A stretch of 52,996 nucleotides of DNA from Pedobacter nyackensis (GCF_900176505.1 NZ_FWYB01000022.1:1-52996), one strand, 5' to 3'. Shown: positions 35,339-43,785, numbered from the stretch's first letter. The notes: generated by a model not told the origin, from the sequence alone. Numbers and translations: made by a program.

Positions 35339-35392
35339 AATGTAAACCGCTTATTGGGTTATCCTGGTTCCGAGGCCGGGGTAACCTTTTTT
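35339..35392 (+). ncRNA. Predicted short divergent RNA upstream of susC, locus C
   Basis: A plus-strand segment of about 54 nt ends in a strong hairpin and T6 run, with no plus-strand gene nearby. It occupies the same place in the sigma-fecR-susC layout as the predicted RNA of locus B. Primary sequence is not shared, but position, strand and terminator are. The 5' end is uncertain. Confidence 0.33.
35357..35392 (+). terminator. Plus-strand intrinsic terminator with no plus-strand gene (locus C)
   Basis: An 11-bp stem (35357-35367 with 35376-35386, two G-U pairs), an 8-base loop and TTTTTT at 35387-35392. On the minus strand the hairpin is preceded by A6 and followed by AATAAGC, so it does not resemble a terminator for fecR. 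Confidence 0.7.
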
Positions 35393-35413
35393 AAGGGTTT
35401 GAATAGTAACAGT

Positions 35414-36520
35414 TTAATTCATTACCATCACCCTCCTTCCTTCGATATCAAAATGAACGGTTTTGGTTCTTTCCAGCATACTCAATACATCACTGATATT
35501 TGACGATCTTGAAATCGTACCGGTAAACCCTTCTTCTGTAGGATTGTCTTTATAGACAACCTCAATATTATACCAGCGGGCAATTTGTTGCATCACACTC
35601 TGGATTCTTTCATCATTAAAACGGAAATAACCATTTTTCCAGGAAACCGCATCTTCCGGATCCACCTGCTGTACATTGAGCTGTCCTGCACCCAGTTTAG
35701 CTTGTTGCCCCGGAATCAGCACAACTTCATTATTACTCCCTTTAACCTTTACACTGCCTTCCAATAAGGTCGTTTTTACAAAACGGTTAGTCTGGTAACT
35801 GTTCACATTGAAGTGGGTACCGAGAACTTCAATAGTCTGTCCTTCCGACTTCACGACAAACGGATGTACCTTATCCTTAGTAACTTCGAAGTAAGCCTCC
35901 CCCTGCAATTCTACAACTCTATTCTTACCGACAAAAACAGAAGGAAATTTAAGACTACTCTCTGCATTCAGCATCACAATGGTTCCATCAGGTAAAGTAA
36001 CATTGTACATACCGCCTCTCGGGGTATGCGCTGTCATCTCTAAAGACGAAGCTTGTTTATCGTTCCCAGGGCTTTCAACCCCCGTACCATCATTATAAAC
36101 CAGCTTGCCTTCTTTTACCACTACGCCTCTCTTTGCATCACTGAGGTTTATCGTTTTACCATTTGCCAGTGTGAGTATTGCTGTATTTTTGCCGGGAGGG
36201 ATATCCTGCGCCAAAGAAATTTTATCTTTTATACTAATGTAGCGGGTATTGTAAAAATATAGTCCTGCACTAAGCACCAGCAATATAGCAGCAACACTGG
36301 CTATACGTGGCCATAGTTTGATTTTTTGAGCGCCATCTAAATAGCCGTTAAGTTTATGCAGGCCCAGATCATGTTCCTGTTGTAAATCTTCAGGACTTAA
36401 GGTTTCCCCGGTTTTATATTTCAAATACCAGCTTTCCAGCAATGCCCTTTCTTCCGGCTTCGCTTTTCCGCTATTGTATTTTTCTATTAATTTTTCTGCT
36501 CTTTCGAATTCCATGTTCAT
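35414..36520 (-). CDS. FecR-family anti-sigma factor, locus C
   Basis: The 368-residue protein has an N-terminal cytoplasmic anti-sigma segment (about 1-68), one membrane helix at about 72-90 (RIASVAAILLVLSAGLYFY), a FecR domain with HTPRGGMYNVTLPDGTIVMLNAES and LQGEAYFEV motifs at about 160-265, and a C-terminal DUF4974 domain ending VHFDIEGRRVMVMN. It should control the ECF sigma encoded 74 bp upstream and respond to the STN domain of the locus C SusC downstream. Layout and lengths match locus B closely, so the two systems are paralogous. Start ATG 36520 is the natural one. Confidence 0.94.
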   Translation of the reverse strand: MNMEFERAEKLIEKYNSGKAKPEERALLESWYLKYKTGETLSPEDLQQEHDLGLHKLNGYLDGAQKIKLWPRIASVAAILLVLSAGLYFYNTRYISIKDKISLAQDIPPGKNTAILTLANGKTINLSDAKRGVVVKEGKLVYNDGTGVESPGNDKQASSLEMTAHTPRGGMYNVTLPDGTIVMLNAESSLKFPSVFVGKNRVVELQGEAYFEVTKDKVHPFVVKSEGQTIEVLGTHFNVNSYQTNRFVKTTLLEGSVKVKGSNNEVVLIPGQQAKLGAGQLNVQQVDPEDAVSWKNGYFRFNDERIQSVMQQIARWYNIEVVYKDNPTEEGFTGTISRSSNISDVLSMLERTKTVHFDIEGRRVMVMN

Positions 36521-36594
36521 GCTAAGCGGAATTTCCCGCTATAACAATAAGACACGGCTAGATGCATGATAGACTAGACGATATTAAAATAAAT

Positions 36595-37173
36595 TTAAAA
36601 TAATATGAAGAATATGTTTGCACCGAGCTTTACGCGCAAAATTTTCAAAGCATTATGCACCTGATTACGTACAGTATGGGGTGATAAATTGAGGGCAGCA
36701 GCAATCTCATTATGACTCATTTCAAGCTTACGGCTCATTTCAAAAACAAGTCGCATTTGATCCGGTAGTGCAGCTATTTCCTGTTCAATAAGCAAGCTCA
36801 ATTCCTTCTCCCGCAGCTGATCTTCAATAATATTTTCGCCCTGATCTATAAACTCCTGTAGTGATGCGGCAAAATTATCTCTTACTTTTCTATTCCGATA
36901 CTGATTTAGTATACGGTTACGCACAGAGGCATATAAATAAGAAGACAAGCTGGTCGTAAAATAAAGTTGCTGGCGATTAGTCCATAGGTATACAAACAAT
37001 TCCTGAATAATATCGCCAACCTCTTCTCTATCCGGTAAGCGTCTGTAAGCATGGCTATATAATACGCCCTGATACCGATTGTATATTTCGGTAAGCGCCA
37101 ACCGCTCGCCCCTCTTTAACAAGGCAACAAGATCCTGATCGGAATATGAACTATAAACAGACATTGTGATCAT
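36595..37173 (-). CDS. ECF sigma-70 factor, locus C
   Basis: The 192-residue ECF sigma factor has region 2 at about residues 25-95 (EEVGDIIQELFVYLWTNRQQL) and region 4 at about 128-182 (LPDQMRLVFEMSRKLEMSHNEIAAALNLSPHTVRNQV, a clear helix-turn-helix). It ends in a hydrophobic NIFFILF tail, like the locus B sigma. The first Met at 37173 and Met4 (37164) are both possible starts. It heads the operon sigma-fecR-susC-susD-tlpA-dsbD alpha-tlpA, and the expected mechanism is ligand-triggered release from FecR. Confidence 0.93.
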   Translation of the reverse strand: MITMSVYSSYSDQDLVALLKRGERLALTEIYNRYQGVLYSHAYRRLPDREEVGDIIQELFVYLWTNRQQLYFTTSLSSYLYASVRNRILNQYRNRKVRDNFAASLQEFIDQGENIIEDQLREKELSLLIEQEIAALPDQMRLVFEMSRKLEMSHNEIAAALNLSPHTVRNQVHNALKILRVKLGANIFFILF

Positions 37174-37265
37174 CCTACTAAGTAAAGATATGGAAAAATC
37201 TTGGCTAATAGCTCAGGAAGATCGCAAACCTGTTTTTGACAAGGCAAAGAATCGTGTGAACACCA

Positions 37266-38438
37266 CTAGCGCTTAGTGCCGTCTGCCTTTAAATATTCCA
37301 TTGAGATTTTACGCTGAAAAACATCACCGAGATAAACTGCCCGCTGGTAGTTCTTAGCATTCATATCCGTAATTTTTTGCCAAAACACATTGCGTAGTTT
37401 CCTGAACCAGGGAAAAACATAGTACATGGTAATTTTAGAAATGCCAAGTCGATTACAGGTTTGCTCATCAAGTAAAAACCTAACATAACAGATATGCAGG
37501 TACTTCACGAATTTCTTTTGATAGGCTTTCTTGAAGATATTAGAAGCTATTGCTTCATTTTCAAGCGCCTGTGCCAGCTGCACAGAGTCCTGATCTGCTG
37601 AAACCTGTCCAGCTGTCCATAAATAGAACATTTCAGTAGCCTGCTTTTTATCAATTGGCAAATAGTCTTCAGGTATTCCCAACAAATAACCAACATACTT
37701 CCAAAGATGAAAAACACCCAACTCCTCTTTTTCTGAAATCCGTAGACCTAGCTGATGCAGACCATGCAGGTAAAACAAGCTAAAGCCAATATTCGTGGCT
37801 ACCATATCCCAGTAATTTATAGGCTCTCCCCAGTTTTCCTTGTCCCAATTTGCATGTCGTTCCTGAATCATCAGTCGTGAAAAAGAATGTATTACCCTCG
37901 TACGAGCAGTATATTGATAACCAATTGCATTAATTTCCAAGGCTTTGTGACGGGTAACCTGTACCCAGAAATCAAGGGTATCAGTTATCCTTTTAGCAGG
38001 ACCTTTCTTTAGCGCTCCCGTAAAAATGAGGGCTTTATTCAAATAAGCGTAATCATAACCACTCATCAGACTATAATCACGTAAAGAAATCAGTGCATTT
38101 GTTCCGCTGCGCATACATAAATTACACCCAGCCTTGAGCAGATCATCATCCAGCCAGGAAGGTTTTTGTTGCATGGTTAAGAACATCTTCTTTACACTGT
38201 CAGGTAAGTCGTCACCTTCAGAAATTTTAGAAGCCGCTAACTTGGTAATCAGCGCATATGCTTCCTCAAAATTTCTACCATTAAAGATTTCCTTGACTGC
38301 CTGATCTCCTAAAATATCATACTCGTTAGTACGTGGATCAACTCCCTTAAAATCGGTTAGTTCCAGCTTTGCACCTGACCATTGGACCAGCTGACTTCCG
38401 CTGCCATCTTCCCAGAATCTTTTAATATTTGAATCCAT
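37266..38438 (-). CDS. MpaB/latex-clearing-protein-like oxygenase (DUF2236)
   Basis: The 390-residue protein looks like the ER-bound oxygenase MpaB / rubber oxygenase catalytic domain family (DUF2236). The core TARTRVIHSFSRLMIQ (T180 to about 191, with H184) resembles the conserved Arg/Thr/His set around the b-type heme of Lcp latex-clearing proteins, and NYWDMVATNIGFSLFYLHGL matches the downstream helix. No signal peptide or strong membrane helix is evident, so it is probably cytoplasmic or peripheral. Lcp cleaves isoprene double bonds with O2, while most bacterial homologues have no known substrate. It stands alone on the minus strand, 92 bp upstream of the locus C sigma start, and I see no functional link. 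Family call is good, reaction unknown. Confidence 0.75.
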   Translation of the reverse strand: MDSNIKRFWEDGSGSQLVQWSGAKLELTDFKGVDPRTNEYDILGDQAVKEIFNGRNFEEAYALITKLAASKISEGDDLPDSVKKMFLTMQQKPSWLDDDLLKAGCNLCMRSGTNALISLRDYSLMSGYDYAYLNKALIFTGALKKGPAKRITDTLDFWVQVTRHKALEINAIGYQYTARTRVIHSFSRLMIQERHANWDKENWGEPINYWDMVATNIGFSLFYLHGLHQLGLRISEKEELGVFHLWKYVGYLLGIPEDYLPIDKKQATEMFYLWTAGQVSADQDSVQLAQALENEAIASNIFKKAYQKKFVKYLHICYVRFLLDEQTCNRLGISKITMYYVFPWFRKLRNVFWQKITDMNAKNYQRAVYLGDVFQRKISMEYLKADGTKR

Positions 38439-38516
38439 GAACCTTCTTTAGCTTATTGGTTTAATTAACAGCTAACCTCTCACATGAATTGTTCCAAAAA
38501 AAAGTTACCACGTGAT

Positions 38517-38960
38517 TTAGGGCATCAAACGCTTACGTTCAGATTCCTGATCATTTTTGGCCGAATCCTGATTCGCCAAAATGGCAATAATCTTTACCAT
38601 TGTCATCAATTCATTCCCTTTCAGTTTACTAAATTTCTTTTTTAGCGTACTGTCCGGTTGAACCAGAAAAACAATACTATCGCCCGCTTTTACCTGTCTG
38701 AAGATCTCAAATGCATCTTTAGACATTACTGAAGAATCCAATACCTGGTATTCCGGAATAAATTTGCGAGTATCTCTGAGTACAGAATCACCATACATTT
38801 GTCGCATATGCATTTTCAATACTTCCCCTACCGAAACCACTGCTCCACTGGACTTACTTATAATTTTATATTTTACCCCTGCGTCTGTAGCTTTAAAATT
38901 ATTACAAGCTATCAAAGCCAGTAGAAAACATCCGAATAAAGTTCTTTTGATCAAATTCAT
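38517..38960 (-). CDS. Small lipoprotein, weakly FKBP-like
   Basis: This 147-residue product has a type II signal with lipobox LIAC (lipidated C19), so it should be anchored in the envelope. The mature part opens with GVKYKIISKSSGAVVSVGEVLKMHMRQMYGDSVLRDTR, which resembles the first strands of FKBP-type peptidyl-prolyl isomerases (GxxYKII...G...GxxVxxHY). A later KAGDSIVFLV strand also fits that fold. The middle and C-terminal parts are not convincingly FKBP, and the usual active-site aromatics are not evident, so an enzymatic role is doubtful. It is a single gene between the MpaB-like and VOC genes with no clear partner. Confidence 0.6.
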   Translation of the reverse strand: MNLIKRTLFGCFLLALIACNNFKATDAGVKYKIISKSSGAVVSVGEVLKMHMRQMYGDSVLRDTRKFIPEYQVLDSSVMSKDAFEIFRQVKAGDSIVFLVQPDSTLKKKFSKLKGNELMTMVKIIAILANQDSAKNDQESERKRLMP

Positions 38961-39015
38961 CTGTTAAATAACGATGGTAGCGCACAAATAGATATAGATT
39001 GAGGTTACTGGAATG

Positions 39016-39396
39016 CTATTTTGTCTCCAGTATAGAAAGAATATTGCCAGCAGGATCTTTAAACCAGGCAATAACAAGTCCTTCGCCCCGAAAAATTCCC
39101 TTTTCATCAGTTTTAAAATCTTTATCAGTATAGTGTTCAAACTGAACACCTTTCACACCCAATGCACCGACTGCATTTTCTACACTATCAACAGGAAAAT
39201 TCAGCACTGTGAAGGTTGCAGCCTGATGATCGACCTTAGGATAAATCATAACAGGAGTAGATCCGGCTATCCGCAGTTCAAGGATTCCCATGTCACTATC
39301 TTTAACTTCCATTCCTAGTGTTAACTGATAAAATTCTCTTGCTTTTTCAATATCATCAACTGAAAATGAGCTAAATGCTTTTGAGTTTTGTAGCAT
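39016..39396 (-). CDS. VOC-superfamily (glyoxalase-like) protein
   Basis: The 126-residue protein is a single VOC module: AFSSFSVDDIEKAREFYQLTLGMEV at the N-terminus and GLVIAWFKDPAGNILSILE at the C-terminus, the typical endings of the two beta-alpha-beta-beta-beta halves. Length is normal for a monomer that dimerises. Family members bind a divalent metal and act on small molecules, or bind drugs; no substrate can be read from the sequence. The gene lies 55 bp upstream of the lipoprotein gene on the same strand and is divergent from the PLP-enzyme gene, with 94 bp between starts. Confidence 0.85.
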   Translation of the reverse strand: MLQNSKAFSSFSVDDIEKAREFYQLTLGMEVKDSDMGILELRIAGSTPVMIYPKVDHQAATFTVLNFPVDSVENAVGALGVKGVQFEHYTDKDFKTDEKGIFRGEGLVIAWFKDPAGNILSILETK

Positions 39397-39490
39397 GACT
39401 TTTAAGTTTTAAAGATTCATCTTAATTACTACAATCGACAAAGGATAAAGTTTATTTGCAGCACAACCCTAAAAATCTTTAAATTAGAAG

Positions 39491-40570
39491 ATGATCAATA
39501 CCAACCTGTATCCAATCCTCAACACATGCACCTATTTAAATACGGCCAATTCCGGAATTCTATCTAAACCTATACAAGAATGGAGAAGTAAGCATGATGC
39601 TGATTTTCTGATGGCGGGGAGCAATTTTCGTTTGCAACACGCTTCGATTTTTCCAGAATTAAAGCAAAACCTTTCGATGCTTTTTGGCGCTGATGCAGAA
39701 CAGATTTTTCTGGTTCCTAATTTCTCTTTTGGCTTCAACACCCTGCTGGATGGATTGGATAAAAGTCATCGGTTTTTGCTATTGGACGAGGACTACCCAT
39801 CGGTAAACTACCCGGTCCGCGGCAGGAAATTTGATCATACCACCGTACCAATAAGTAAAAACTTAGAGGATGATATTTTAGCAGCGATTAAACGTTTTAA
39901 GCCCAGTGTCTTTGCCTTTAGCATCGTTCAATACATCAGCGGGATCAGACTATCCCCTGATTTCATCAAAACAATCAAACAGACTTATCCAAACCTGCTT
40001 CTTATTGCCGACGGCACACAATTTTGCGGTACAGCCTCATTTAATTTTGAAACGTCGGGCTTAGATGCAATCCTATCAAGTGGCTACAAGTGGATGCTGG
40101 GAGGCTTTGGGAATGGCTTTGTATTGCTATCTGATCAGTTGAAAGACCAGCTATTTCAGGAAAGAAAGCAAACTTCTTTACCAACAGAGAATTTCCTGGA
40201 AAACAGAGACCACCTATCCCTATGCTTCGAGCCAGGCCATTTGGATAGCTTAAACTTTGGAAGTTTAAATCAAGGCGTAGAGCAACTTCAATCACTGGGA
40301 CTTGATAATATTGAAAAAATGACTCAATCCATATGTACACAAGCGAGAGCCGAATTTCATTCGAGAGGGCTATTGAGTACTGAAATGCCGGAAAGAAACG
40401 CACAATCAACCATAATGAGTCTTCCGCTCACATCGGCTGTGTGCGAAAAACTGCTTGCTGCTAAGATTATATTTTCTAACCGGGGAGCCGGCAGTAGGTT
40501 TTCATTTCACTTTTACAATACCAATGCCGATTTAAATCACCTTTTAGCTGTACTTGATGGGAAGAGTTAA
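39491..40570 (+). CDS. Class V aminotransferase-fold PLP enzyme, possible EgtE-like C-S lyase
   Basis: The 359-residue protein has a type I PLP fold of the class V / cysteine-desulfurase-like group. LLIADGTQFCG holds the Asp that contacts the PLP ring (D174), and SSGYKWMLGG holds the Schiff-base lysine K200. Length is slightly short for the group. It is convergent with egtD, with only 16 bp between stops. In ergothioneine biosynthesis the final step is C-S bond cleavage of the hercynyl-cysteine sulfoxide by a PLP enzyme (EgtE), so this is a natural candidate. The opposite orientation means co-transcription is not expected, and other class V reactions (desulfurase, lyase, aminotransferase) are not excluded. 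Confidence 0.8.
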   Translation: MINTNLYPILNTCTYLNTANSGILSKPIQEWRSKHDADFLMAGSNFRLQHASIFPELKQNLSMLFGADAEQIFLVPNFSFGFNTLLDGLDKSHRFLLLDEDYPSVNYPVRGRKFDHTTVPISKNLEDDILAAIKRFKPSVFAFSIVQYISGIRLSPDFIKTIKQTYPNLLLIADGTQFCGTASFNFETSGLDAILSSGYKWMLGGFGNGFVLLSDQLKDQLFQERKQTSLPTENFLENRDHLSLCFEPGHLDSLNFGSLNQGVEQLQSLGLDNIEKMTQSICTQARAEFHSRGLLSTEMPERNAQSTIMSLPLTSAVCEKLLAAKIIFSNRGAGSRFSFHFYNTNADLNHLLAVLDGKS

Positions 40571-40586
40571 TTGACCTCTGCCTCCA

Positions 40587-41546
40587 TCAAGTCCACAGCG
40601 TATCAACAAAGTACCTATTGGCGTCAAAAAAATTATGCCGACATTGAAACCCTGACCTTAATGCAAGCCTTTCAATATCCTCCAGCGCATACTTTTGGGA
40701 AATTTCCATATAAATATGCTCATCCCTGGCAAAACTAATTGTTGCTGCAGCTCCGATATGAACGATTTGGTCTTTTAAACTGATCAGGTAACTTTTACAG
40801 GCCCCAGATTCTGGATCATAATTGGCATAATGTTCAAAATTTTTAAGCTCAAAATCACCTCCCAATTCCCTGTTAATGCGTTCAAGCAAGTTCAAATTAA
40901 ATGCACTTGTGATCCCTTTGCTATCATTATAGGCTGCCAATATTTGCTTTGGATTCTTCTTCAGGTCAAAACCAATGATCAACATATCTCCTTTAGACAG
41001 TAACTTTCGTAAGGATAACAAAAACTCATGTGCCTCATCCAGATTCATGTTTCCAATATTTGCCCCCATAAACAAGACCACCTTTCTCCGGTTAGAAAGT
41101 GCAGCAGCCTTCTTTAGCATGTCCAGATAATCTCCATTTAGTCCTTTTATATTCAGATCAGGCAATTCCTTGGGTAGATTTTCCTCCAGTTCGCTGATTA
41201 CATGTGCCGAAATATCCACTGGAAAGTAACTAAACTCCAGATTTTGTTTAGCCAGCTCCCTTAGCAAATGAATAGATTTTGTAGCATCCCCTGCCCCCAG
41301 TTCTATCAAATCAAAAGGAGTATCTCCCTTGATAATAAGGTTAGCAATATGACTCGCCTGATTTGAAAATATATCCATTTCCGCATTGGTCAGATAATAC
41401 TCATCCATTTCCATGATCTGCTGAAATAAATAATCTCCACGTTCGTCATAGAAATACTTGGCCAGCATAAACTTAGGACTTGCCTGAAGTCCGGCAACAG
41501 TTTCGTTAAGGAACTGTGATTCAACAGCGGTTAAATTGGTCTGCAT
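40587..41546 (-). CDS. egtD: L-histidine N-alpha-methyltransferase EgtD
   Basis: The 319-residue protein matches EgtD, which trimethylates histidine to hercynine with SAM, the first step of ergothioneine synthesis. Visible landmarks are the YFYDERGDYLF segment (Tyr near position 33), DEYYLTNAE (Y50/Y51), the SAM-binding IELGAGDATK loop at about 81-90, FMGANIGNM near 160-167, and HIYMEISQKY with E281 and S283. The last pair corresponds well to the histidine-binding Glu and Ser near the same positions in Mycobacterium smegmatis EgtD. Length is typical. It starts 4 bp after the egtB stop, so the two are co-transcribed and probably translationally coupled. Cytoplasmic. Confidence 0.93.
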   Translation of the reverse strand: MQTNLTAVESQFLNETVAGLQASPKFMLAKYFYDERGDYLFQQIMEMDEYYLTNAEMDIFSNQASHIANLIIKGDTPFDLIELGAGDATKSIHLLRELAKQNLEFSYFPVDISAHVISELEENLPKELPDLNIKGLNGDYLDMLKKAAALSNRRKVVLFMGANIGNMNLDEAHEFLLSLRKLLSKGDMLIIGFDLKKNPKQILAAYNDSKGITSAFNLNLLERINRELGGDFELKNFEHYANYDPESGACKSYLISLKDQIVHIGAAATISFARDEHIYMEISQKYALEDIERLALRSGFQCRHNFFDANRYFVDTLWT

Positions 41547-41550
41547 AATG

Positions 41551-42702
41551 TTATTTGGCTAGTCGTATTCCAGTAAATTGCCATCTTAAATGTGGATGAA
41601 AGAAATTCCTATAGGTTATCCTGCTATGACCTAAGGGCGTTGCTTCGGATGCTCCCCGAAGTACTTTTTGGTTCACCATAAATTTACCATTATATTCTCC
41701 TATTGCACCTGGTGCTTTACAGAAGCCAGGATAAGGCAGGTATGCACTCTCTGTCCACTCCCACCTTTTCCCCCATTTGAATTCCCTTGCTGCAGCTTCC
41801 CATTCAAATTCAGTCGGCAGCCGCATTTTACTCCAACTGGCAAATGCAGCAGCTTCATAATAACTAATATGCGTTACAGGTGCTTTCATATCAAGAACTT
41901 TAAGACCTCCAAGGGTATAGGTATGCCATACGCCATCTATTAAATACCAGTACATTGGGCCTGTGATTTGGTTATTCTTCACCCAGTCCCAACCTTCAGC
42001 ATGCCAATGAACAAAATTCTTATAACCACCATCATAAATAAATGCTAAATATGCTCCATTACTAATCAGCGCCGGACTGATCGAAAAGTCTTGTAAGTAG
42101 ACCTTATGCCTCCCCAGTTCGTTATCAAAGCAAAACCCTGTTCCGGAATAACCAATCTCGTAAATCCCTTCTTTAAAGGAAATCATCTCAGACGTATCTG
42201 ATTCAAATTCAACAGTTTTCGTTTCATCTGTTAGATATGCTGGAAACAGGGGATTATTTCCCAAAATATACTTGATGTCGGTTAGCAATAATTCCTGATG
42301 TTGCTGTTCATGGTTAAATCCCAACAAGAGTAAATCTTTTACCTCTTCAGTAAGCGGTTCTTTTAAAAACTCGCACATCGCCAAATCTACATATGCCCGA
42401 TAAGCGTAAACATCACTAACGCTGGGGCGACTGAGATTCCCTCTATCCGTACGAATCACACGATTGCCAATAGTCTCGTAATAGCTATTAAAAACATAAT
42501 TGTATTCAGGATTGTAAACCCGGTATCCCTCATGAAAGGGTTTTAAAATAAAGGTTTCGAAGAACCATGTGGTATGCCCAAGGTGCCATTTTGGTGGGCT
42601 AACATCTACAATTGGCTGCACCACATAATCTTCAGTTTGCAAAGGTTCGCAGATCCACTCAGAGTTCTTCCTGATTTGCATGTATTGTTCCGAAAATACC
42701 AT
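41551..42702 (-). CDS. egtB: Hercynine oxygenase EgtB (sulfoxide synthase)
   Basis: From ATG 42702 the product has 383 residues. The N-terminal DinB-like bundle supplies the non-heme iron ligands: H43 in WHLGHTTWFFE and the H-x3-H-x-E motif HEQQHQE (H131, H135, E137). The C-terminal half is an FGE-sulfatase-type lectin fold (MRLPTEFEWEAAAREFKWGKRWEWTESAY...HPHLRWQFTGIRLAK). This is the EgtB architecture, which joins hercynine and a cysteine thiol with O2 to give the sulfoxide. A TTG one codon upstream is a less likely start. No egtA or egtC is nearby, suggesting the cysteine-using form of EgtB, though the thiol donor cannot be read directly. The related selenoneine enzyme SenA is less likely because no senB is present. 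Confidence 0.93.
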   Translation of the reverse strand: MVFSEQYMQIRKNSEWICEPLQTEDYVVQPIVDVSPPKWHLGHTTWFFETFILKPFHEGYRVYNPEYNYVFNSYYETIGNRVIRTDRGNLSRPSVSDVYAYRAYVDLAMCEFLKEPLTEEVKDLLLLGFNHEQQHQELLLTDIKYILGNNPLFPAYLTDETKTVEFESDTSEMISFKEGIYEIGYSGTGFCFDNELGRHKVYLQDFSISPALISNGAYLAFIYDGGYKNFVHWHAEGWDWVKNNQITGPMYWYLIDGVWHTYTLGGLKVLDMKAPVTHISYYEAAAFASWSKMRLPTEFEWEAAAREFKWGKRWEWTESAYLPYPGFCKAPGAIGEYNGKFMVNQKVLRGASEATPLGHSRITYRNFFHPHLRWQFTGIRLAK

Positions 42703-42810
42703 CAACGTTTATCTAAGTATTTGTTAGTATAATTAATATTAACATTTAGTAATTTCGATTGTTTTTAACTGTTCATTAATCTATATGAAACATGAGAGAA
42801 TCCCTTAACC

Positions 42811-43671
42811 ATGCCACAAAACGTACCGATCAGGCACATTACCAGGACATCGAAAGCGTCCGCTTTTCCTCAAAGCTTCAGCATCAGAAAAATAGAGGTT
42901 TTACTCCATGGCCAGAATATGGTGCAGGAACTGCACCGGCATGATTTTTTTTATCTCCTCGCTTTAAAAAAAGGATCAGGGCATCATGACATCGACTTTG
43001 TACCCTATGCAATCGCAGATTACTCGGTATTTTTTATCCGCCCAGGTCAGGTACATGCCCTTGTATTAAAATCGGACAGTATGGGATATCTGATTAATTT
43101 CAGTAGTGACTTTTATAATCTACAGGATAAGGTAGCAAAACAACTATTAGGAAAAGCGAGCAGTACAAATCACTATCAACTGGATGCTGAAGAGAATCTG
43201 AAGTTTACTAGTCTTTTAGACTATATATACCGGGAACATGCGACTAAAAAGCCAAATTACGAAACGGTAATACTAGCCAATATGAGCATTTTATTCGTTG
43301 AATTGATCAGGCAAAACACCAGCGATGCTTCCGGTAATAATAACCTCTATGCTCAGGAACGGCTTGAAAAGTTTCTGGAATTGCTGGAGACGCATATTTT
43401 TACCCATAAACAAGTTTCACAATACGCCAAATTGCTAAATATATCTACTTACCAGCTGAATGCAATCACCAAAACCATGCTTGGAAAGACCAGTTCAGCA
43501 CTGATTAATGAACAAATCGTACTGGAAGCTAAAAGATGTTTACTTGCAACCACCAACCAAGTCAATCAGACTGCCTATCTGCTGGGATATGAAGATGTTT
43601 CCTATTTTATCAGATTCTTTAAAAAGCACACAGGATTTACCCCAGAAGCCTTCAGGCATAACTTCAGTTAA
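42811..43671 (+). CDS. AraC-family transcriptional regulator
   Basis: The 286-residue protein has an N-terminal cupin-like sensor (about 25-160, with VQELHRHDFFYLLALKKGSG and the FFIRPGQVHAL motif) and a C-terminal pair of AraC helix-turn-helix units (about 185-285). The second ends in QTAYLLGYEDVSYFIRFFKKHTGFTPEAFR, the family signature. It starts 108 bp from egtB, in the opposite direction, so it could control the ergothioneine genes, but it is equally placed to regulate the methyltransferase gene 114 bp downstream. The inducer is unknown. Two earlier ATG codons at 42785 and 42792 are out of frame. Confidence 0.93.
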   Translation: MPQNVPIRHITRTSKASAFPQSFSIRKIEVLLHGQNMVQELHRHDFFYLLALKKGSGHHDIDFVPYAIADYSVFFIRPGQVHALVLKSDSMGYLINFSSDFYNLQDKVAKQLLGKASSTNHYQLDAEENLKFTSLLDYIYREHATKKPNYETVILANMSILFVELIRQNTSDASGNNNLYAQERLEKFLELLETHIFTHKQVSQYAKLLNISTYQLNAITKTMLGKTSSALINEQIVLEAKRCLLATTNQVNQTAYLLGYEDVSYFIRFFKKHTGFTPEAFRHNFS

Positions 43672-43785
43672 GTCCTATACATCCACGTTTCTGTCCTACC
43701 TCTTAATCTGATTATGGAACTACCTTTGAGTTAATAGAAAAATGGGCTACAAAATTAAATTCAAAAACATTTAAAAAAAAAACAG

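Noticed and set aside
37266..39396. An operon of the oxygenase, lipoprotein and VOC genes
   Set aside because: Same strand, but gaps of about 55-78 bp and unrelated families give no real support for a shared function.
41551..42702. EgtB as the formylglycine-generating enzyme for the sulfatases
   Set aside because: It has the FGE-like fold only in its C-terminal half; the N-terminal three-His/Glu iron site and the adjacent egtD mark it as EgtB.
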